This document shows, one piece after another, positions 4,943-7,268 of a stretch of 7,268 nucleotides of DNA; position 1 is the first letter of the stretch; every line of letters starts with the position of its first letter. Source of the DNA: DATIHK01 sp035480775 (GTDB lineage: Bacteria > Patescibacteriota > WWE3 > UBA101185 > UBA10185); NCBI GenBank assembly GCA_035480775.1, contig DATIHK010000038.1:1-7268 (forward strand), in the 5' to 3' direction. The notes under the pieces are model-generated. The model made no database searches, was not told where the DNA came from, and saw only the letters and a program-made list of their open reading frames with translations. The position numbers were made by a program, and so were the translations under genes.

Positions 4943-4973
4943 AAAAAAAAACTCAGAATCTGGTTCCGAGCTT
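4943..4973 (-). terminator. Intrinsic terminator of the small unit at 5001-5072
   Basis: On the minus strand AAGCTCGGAA (4973 to 4964) pairs with TTCTGAGTTT (4958 to 4949), with two G.U wobbles and a 5-nt loop, and runs into nine T in a row (4951 to 4943). It starts 27 nt after the stop of the 23-codon ORF at 5001. This marks the end of a minus-strand transcript that starts near 5076. Confidence 0.75.
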
Positions 4974-5000
4974 AATACTTATTAATTATAAAACACGGAA

Positions 5001-5072
5001 TCAGACGCCAAGTAAAATGGTTCTTCTATACCAACCGGAATTAAAAGTTTTAATTGCAACGACTTCTGTCAT
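5001..5072 (-). CDS. Possible small peptide of 23 aa, or small RNA, with consensus promoter
   Basis: A perfect-hexamer promoter upstream and a strong terminator downstream define a minus-strand transcript of roughly 130 nt (about 5076 to 4943). Within it the first ATG (5072) opens a 23-codon ORF: MTEVVAIKTF, NSGWYRR, TILLGV, stop TGA. It is mildly basic and amphipathic, with no Cys and no full membrane helix. The predicted leader is only 3-4 nt, consistent with the leaderless starts elsewhere in the window. The same frame stays open upstream to 5327, but the promoter sits inside that extension, so the short form is preferred. The transcript could equally be a non-coding RNA. No family recognised. 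Confidence 0.4.
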   Translation of the reverse strand: MTEVVAIKTFNSGWYRRTILLGV

Positions 5073-5081
5073 AACTTTCAC

Positions 5082-5111
5082 ATTATAAGTAATATATATT
5101 GTAACTGTCAA
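5082..5111 (-). promoter_or_regulatory. Consensus promoter of the small unit at 5001-5072
   Basis: On the minus strand TTGACA (5111 to 5106), an 18-nt spacer and TATAAT (5087 to 5082): both hexamers match the sigma-70 consensus exactly, the best match in the window. The -10 is 9 nt from the ATG at 5072. It overlaps the divergent promoter of the 125-aa gene at the -35 boxes. Confidence 0.75.
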
Positions 5112-5126
5112 GGGGATTGCTATAAT
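5099..5126 (+). promoter_or_regulatory. Promoter of the 125-aa membrane protein gene
   Basis: TTGTAA (5099-5104), a 16-nt spacer and TATAAT (5121-5126) with extended-10 TGC (5118-5120). The -10 lies 34 nt before the ATG at 5161, leaving a leader of about 27 nt that contains a GGAG Shine-Dalgarno. Its -35 abuts the -35 of the divergent small-gene promoter. Confidence 0.7.
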
Positions 5127-5160
5127 CAAGATAATTTTCGCAAACCTTGGAGAATAAACC

Positions 5161-5538
5161 ATGAGACGTGACTTAGGTGCCGTATTATGCATGTTTGGTT
5201 GTATTTTTGCCTTTTTGGGAATTATGTTTCCCACAGCTGCAGATTTAAGCTCTGAAGAAATTTCAAATCCAGAACTGGCAACTCCGCTTTTGATCTTTAT
5301 TGGCATTTCTTTTGCTATGGTTCTCATTGGCCTTTTGTTTTTTGGGTGGGTGGGACTTGAAGAATGGCTAGAGCAAGAGTGTTTGAGAAAGATTGTCGAA
5401 GCAGAAAACGAAAAAACTAGACAGTTCTACGCCAAGCTTTATGATCAAGGTCGTTTACCGGGAAGCCCACTATATTATAAGAAAAGAGCTCGAACAATTT
5501 CTGCAATACTCAAAACAAAAAAACGCTTGAGTATGTAA
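5161..5538 (+). CDS. Orphan two-helix membrane protein, 125 aa
   Basis: Two hydrophobic segments (about 5-23 and 42-64) flank a short acidic loop (about 27-39, rich in Ser/Glu), followed by a charged cytosolic tail of about 60 residues. The tail begins with an acidic, helical stretch (LEEWLEQECLRKIVEAENEK, 66-85) and ends strongly basic (KKRARTISAILKTKKRLSM, 107-125). Both ends are positively charged, so N- and C-terminus should face the cytosol with the loop outside. No enzymatic motif or known family was recognised. The start is fixed by GGAG (5149-5152) 8 nt before the ATG. It is a single-gene unit with its own promoter and a terminator hairpin just after the stop. Minus-strand frames covering its start exist but lack start signals there. 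Confidence 0.75.
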   Translation: MRRDLGAVLCMFGCIFAFLGIMFPTAADLSSEEISNPELATPLLIFIGISFAMVLIGLLFFGWVGLEEWLEQECLRKIVEAENEKTRQFYAKLYDQGRLPGSPLYYKKRARTISAILKTKKRLSM

Positions 5539-5544
5539 CATTTT

Positions 5545-5592
5545 AAAGGCGCTTGGGTTTGCGGGTTTTTATTACGCATCCCCAAGCGCTTT
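5545..5592 (+). terminator. Hairpin terminator after the 125-aa gene
   Basis: CGCTTGGG (5550-5557) pairs with CCCAAGCG (5581-5588), extended by AAAG/CTTT outside a 1-nt bulge; TGCG/CGCA (5560-5563 with 5575-5578) gives an inner stem and an 11-nt loop. It starts 6 nt after the stop. The trailing tract TTTGTTCTT is only partly T. It separates this gene from the peptidase operon promoter. Confidence 0.65.
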
Positions 5593-5596
5593 GTTC

Positions 5597-5624
5597 TTGA
5601 AAATCCTTTAAAATCAACTAATAT
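5597..5624 (+). promoter_or_regulatory. Promoter of the peptidase operon (leaderless)
   Basis: TTGAAA (5597-5602), a 16-nt spacer and TAATAT (5619-5624), then 6 nt to the ATG at 5631. The expected transcription start is the A of the ATG, and no Shine-Dalgarno exists. Confidence 0.65.
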
Positions 5625-5630
5625 ACGAAT

Positions 5631-6659
5631 ATGAGCCTATTAGAACAAGGTGCAAAAGCTGCAATAACACAGTGCCTAGAAACAACTCCACAAGATCGTG
5701 TAGTAATTATTAGTGACGAAAAGACTTTTTCGGTCGGAAATGCTTTAGAAATTGCCGCAAAAAGAATAACTCCCAATGTAAAACGATTGGTTATAGAAAA
5801 TTATATAAAACGACCCGCCCAAGAACTTCCACAAAAATTAAAAGACGAAATCGAACAATTTAAACCTACGATAAGTATTTATGCAGCTCAAGGTCAACCA
5901 GGCGAGTTACCAGATTTTCGTCGACCTTTAGTAGATTTTTTGTATAAAGATTTGCATTGTCGTCACGCTCATATGATTGGAATTTCAGAACAACTTATGG
6001 AAGACGGAATGAACAAAGATTACGATTTGGTTTATAAAGTTACCAATCGAGTTTGTGACTTATGTCGCCAAGCCAAACAACTTGTAGTTACAGATCCGTT
6101 TGGAACAAATGCAACCTTCGACCTGTCTCCAGATTTAGCTTGGATACCCAGTCACGGTAAAATAAAATCAAACCAAAAGTGGCAAAATTTACCAAGTGGC
6201 GAAACCTTTACCAGTCCCGCATCAGCCAATGGGATTTTTGTGGCTTGGGTTTTAGGCGATGACCTTTCAGAAAAACACGGCGAGTTAAAAACTCCTTTAA
6301 CAGTGTCATTAAAAGATGGTTATATTACCCTAGTTTCTTGTGATGATGCAAATATAAAAAAAGATTTCGACGATTACATTCACCAATATCCTGATGGTAA
6401 TCGAGCAGGTGAGTTAGGTGTCGGAACTTTAGTAGGTCTTGATCACTTTATCGGGAATTTACTGCAAGATGAAAAGTTTCCTGGAGTTCACGTTGCTTTT
6501 GGCCACCCATATCCCGATGAGACTGGAGCAAAGTGGGATGCGCCTTCTCACATCGACATTATTGCCAAACAAGTTACAATTAATTTGATCATGCGTGATA
6601 CTGGCGAAGAAAAAGTTATTATGCGTGACGGAATTTATATTTCGGAGATTCTACAATGA
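5631..6659 (+). CDS. M29-family metallo-aminopeptidase (AmpS/PepS/aminopeptidase T type)
   Basis: This 342-aa cytosolic enzyme should release N-terminal residues from peptides using a two-metal centre. Family marks are NLPSGETFTSP (186-196), with Glu191; AGELGVGTLVGLDHFIGN (259-276), with Glu261; DEKFPGVHVAFG (280-291), with Glu281 and His287; and the end motif SHIDI (306-310), with His307 and Asp309. These match the conserved Glu, Glu, His and His-x-Asp ligands of M29 peptidases. At 342 aa it is somewhat shorter than the usual 360-415 aa, with a compact N-terminal domain. No signal peptide, so it acts in the cytoplasm. It is the first gene of a two-gene operon, and its TGA overlaps the ATG of an M20 peptidase, which suggests coupled translation. 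Together they would finish degradation of imported peptides. Confidence 0.88.
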   Translation: MSLLEQGAKAAITQCLETTPQDRVVIISDEKTFSVGNALEIAAKRITPNVKRLVIENYIKRPAQELPQKLKDEIEQFKPTISIYAAQGQPGELPDFRRPLVDFLYKDLHCRHAHMIGISEQLMEDGMNKDYDLVYKVTNRVCDLCRQAKQLVVTDPFGTNATFDLSPDLAWIPSHGKIKSNQKWQNLPSGETFTSPASANGIFVAWVLGDDLSEKHGELKTPLTVSLKDGYITLVSCDDANIKKDFDDYIHQYPDGNRAGELGVGTLVGLDHFIGNLLQDEKFPGVHVAFGHPYPDETGAKWDAPSHIDIIAKQVTINLIMRDTGEEKVIMRDGIYISEILQ

Positions 6660-7268
6660 TGCATTTGGCGCTTATTGATCAAAATAAAGAAAAATACCTA
6701 GAAGAGCTAAAAGAGCTTTTAAGAATCCCGTCTATTTCTGCTCAATCAGAGCACAACGCTGATACGCGAAAGTGCGCAGAATGGGTCAAAAATAAATTTG
6801 AACAAGCAGGACTTGAAAACTTGCAAATTTTAGAAACCGGCGGTCAACCAATTGTTTATGCAGACTACCTACACGCTGAAGGACATCCGACTGTTTTAAT
6901 TTACGGCCATTACGATGTGCAATCACCCGATCCACTTGATGAATGGAAATCAGCTCCTTTTGAGCCAGAAGTCCGCGATGGCAAATTATATGCTCGTGGA
7001 GCAGATGATAATAAGGGTCAATTTTTTGCTCATTTAAAAGCTTTAGAATTACTTATTCATACAGATAAGCGACTTCCAGTGAACGTGAAGTTCATGGTCG
7101 AAGGTGAAGAAGAAATTGGCGGCGTCCACCTAGATGCATTTATTGAATCGCACTTAGATTTATTAAAAGCCGATGTTTGTTTAATTTCGGATTCACATTC
7201 GTTGTCGGTTACACAACCGTTAATTAATTATGGTTTGCGCGGATTGGTTTACACAGAGCTAACTTTGT
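6656..7268 (+). CDS. M20-family dipeptidase/carboxypeptidase, N-terminal part (cut by window edge)
   Basis: About 204 codons are visible and the frame is open at the right edge. The N-terminal catalytic domain shows YGHYDVQ (83-89), with metal ligand His85 and Asp87 assisting the catalytic base; RGADDNKGQ (114-122), with bridging Asp117; EGEEEIGG (149-156), with the catalytic Glu152 and metal ligand Glu153; and ISDS (177-180), with Asp179 as a further ligand. YGHYDVQ, ADDNKGQ and EGEEEIGS-like motifs together are typical of the M20 dipeptidase group (carnosinase/PepV/CNDP-like). The start is ATG 6656 (ATGA overlap with the preceding TGA) or the adjacent in-frame ATG 6659; no Shine-Dalgarno is evident, so reinitiation after the M29 gene is likely. 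It should be cytosolic and complement the aminopeptidase by cleaving dipeptides. Confidence 0.9.
   Translation, partial: MMHLALIDQNKEKYLEELKELLRIPSISAQSEHNADTRKCAEWVKNKFEQAGLENLQILETGGQPIVYADYLHAEGHPTVLIYGHYDVQSPDPLDEWKSAPFEPEVRDGKLYARGADDNKGQFFAHLKALELLIHTDKRLPVNVKFMVEGEEEIGGVHLDAFIESHLDLLKADVCLISDSHSLSVTQPLINYGLRGLVYTELTL

Noticed and set aside
5005..5090. Plus-strand 23-codon ORF starting near 5017
   Set aside because: It has no Shine-Dalgarno and no -10 box at the right distance, and lies antisense to the better supported minus-strand unit.
3570..5160. CRISPR array, tRNA, insertion sequence or attachment site in the gene-poor stretch
   Set aside because: The repeats here are inverted hairpins of different sequence, not regularly spaced direct repeats. 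No tRNA cloverleaf, transposase motif or flanking target duplication was seen.
5001..5327. Minus-strand frame of 108 codons (or 54 codons from ATG 5162) opposite the start of the 125-aa gene, with a hydrophobic stretch
   Set aside because: The consensus minus-strand promoter lies inside this frame and points to the ATG at 5072. No start signal precedes 5162 or 5327, and the plus-strand gene has promoter, Shine-Dalgarno and terminator.

Overview
The window looks like an AT-rich chromosome segment from a small-genome bacterium. The best guess is a Patescibacteria (Candidate Phyla Radiation) member, possibly Saccharibacteria. This is inference: there is no rRNA or other marker gene. Supporting signs are gene crowding, a YYY/DUF2298-type membrane protein, small surface enzymes, peptide-scavenging peptidases, and many genes whose -10 box sits directly before the ATG. 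TGA acts as a stop (ABC-F gene; M29 gene, whose TGA overlaps the next ATG), which argues against the recoded Gracilibacteria/Absconditabacteria.

Left part (1-3568). On the minus strand lie an ABC-F translation-factor ATPase (176-1615) and, downstream of it, the start of a YYY membrane protein (1-154, cut by the window edge). On the plus strand is an exported NodB-type polysaccharide deacetylase (1705-2568). Its last 23 bases overlap a convergent half-size EamA transporter (2546-2968, minus). Divergent from the transporter is a membrane-anchored staphylococcal-nuclease-like protein (2996-3568). The transporter and nuclease starts are 27 bases apart and face each other across a perfect palindrome made of two TATAAT boxes.

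Middle part (3570-5160). Composition shifts to higher G+C up to about 4830, and genes there carry Shine-Dalgarno sites. It holds an orphan 163-aa protein (3621-4112, minus) followed by a terminator. Then come four very small minus-strand ORFs of 32, 25, 23 and 23 codons, separated by hairpins and terminators. Two of them have near-consensus private promoters. This stretch is the least explained part of the window: it may encode small proteins, small RNAs, or both.

Right part (5161-7268). On the plus strand are an orphan two-helix membrane protein with its own promoter and terminator, then an operon of an M29 aminopeptidase (5631-6659) and an M20 dipeptidase (6656 to the window edge) joined by an ATGA overlap. 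The peptidase pair would finish breakdown of imported peptides, as expected for an amino-acid auxotroph.

The strongest window-wide pattern is regulatory. Five genes have a -10 hexamer ending exactly 6 nt before the ATG, and a sixth has a gap of 5 nt. All six should therefore give leaderless mRNAs, whereas the middle genes and the 125-aa membrane protein use Shine-Dalgarno leaders.
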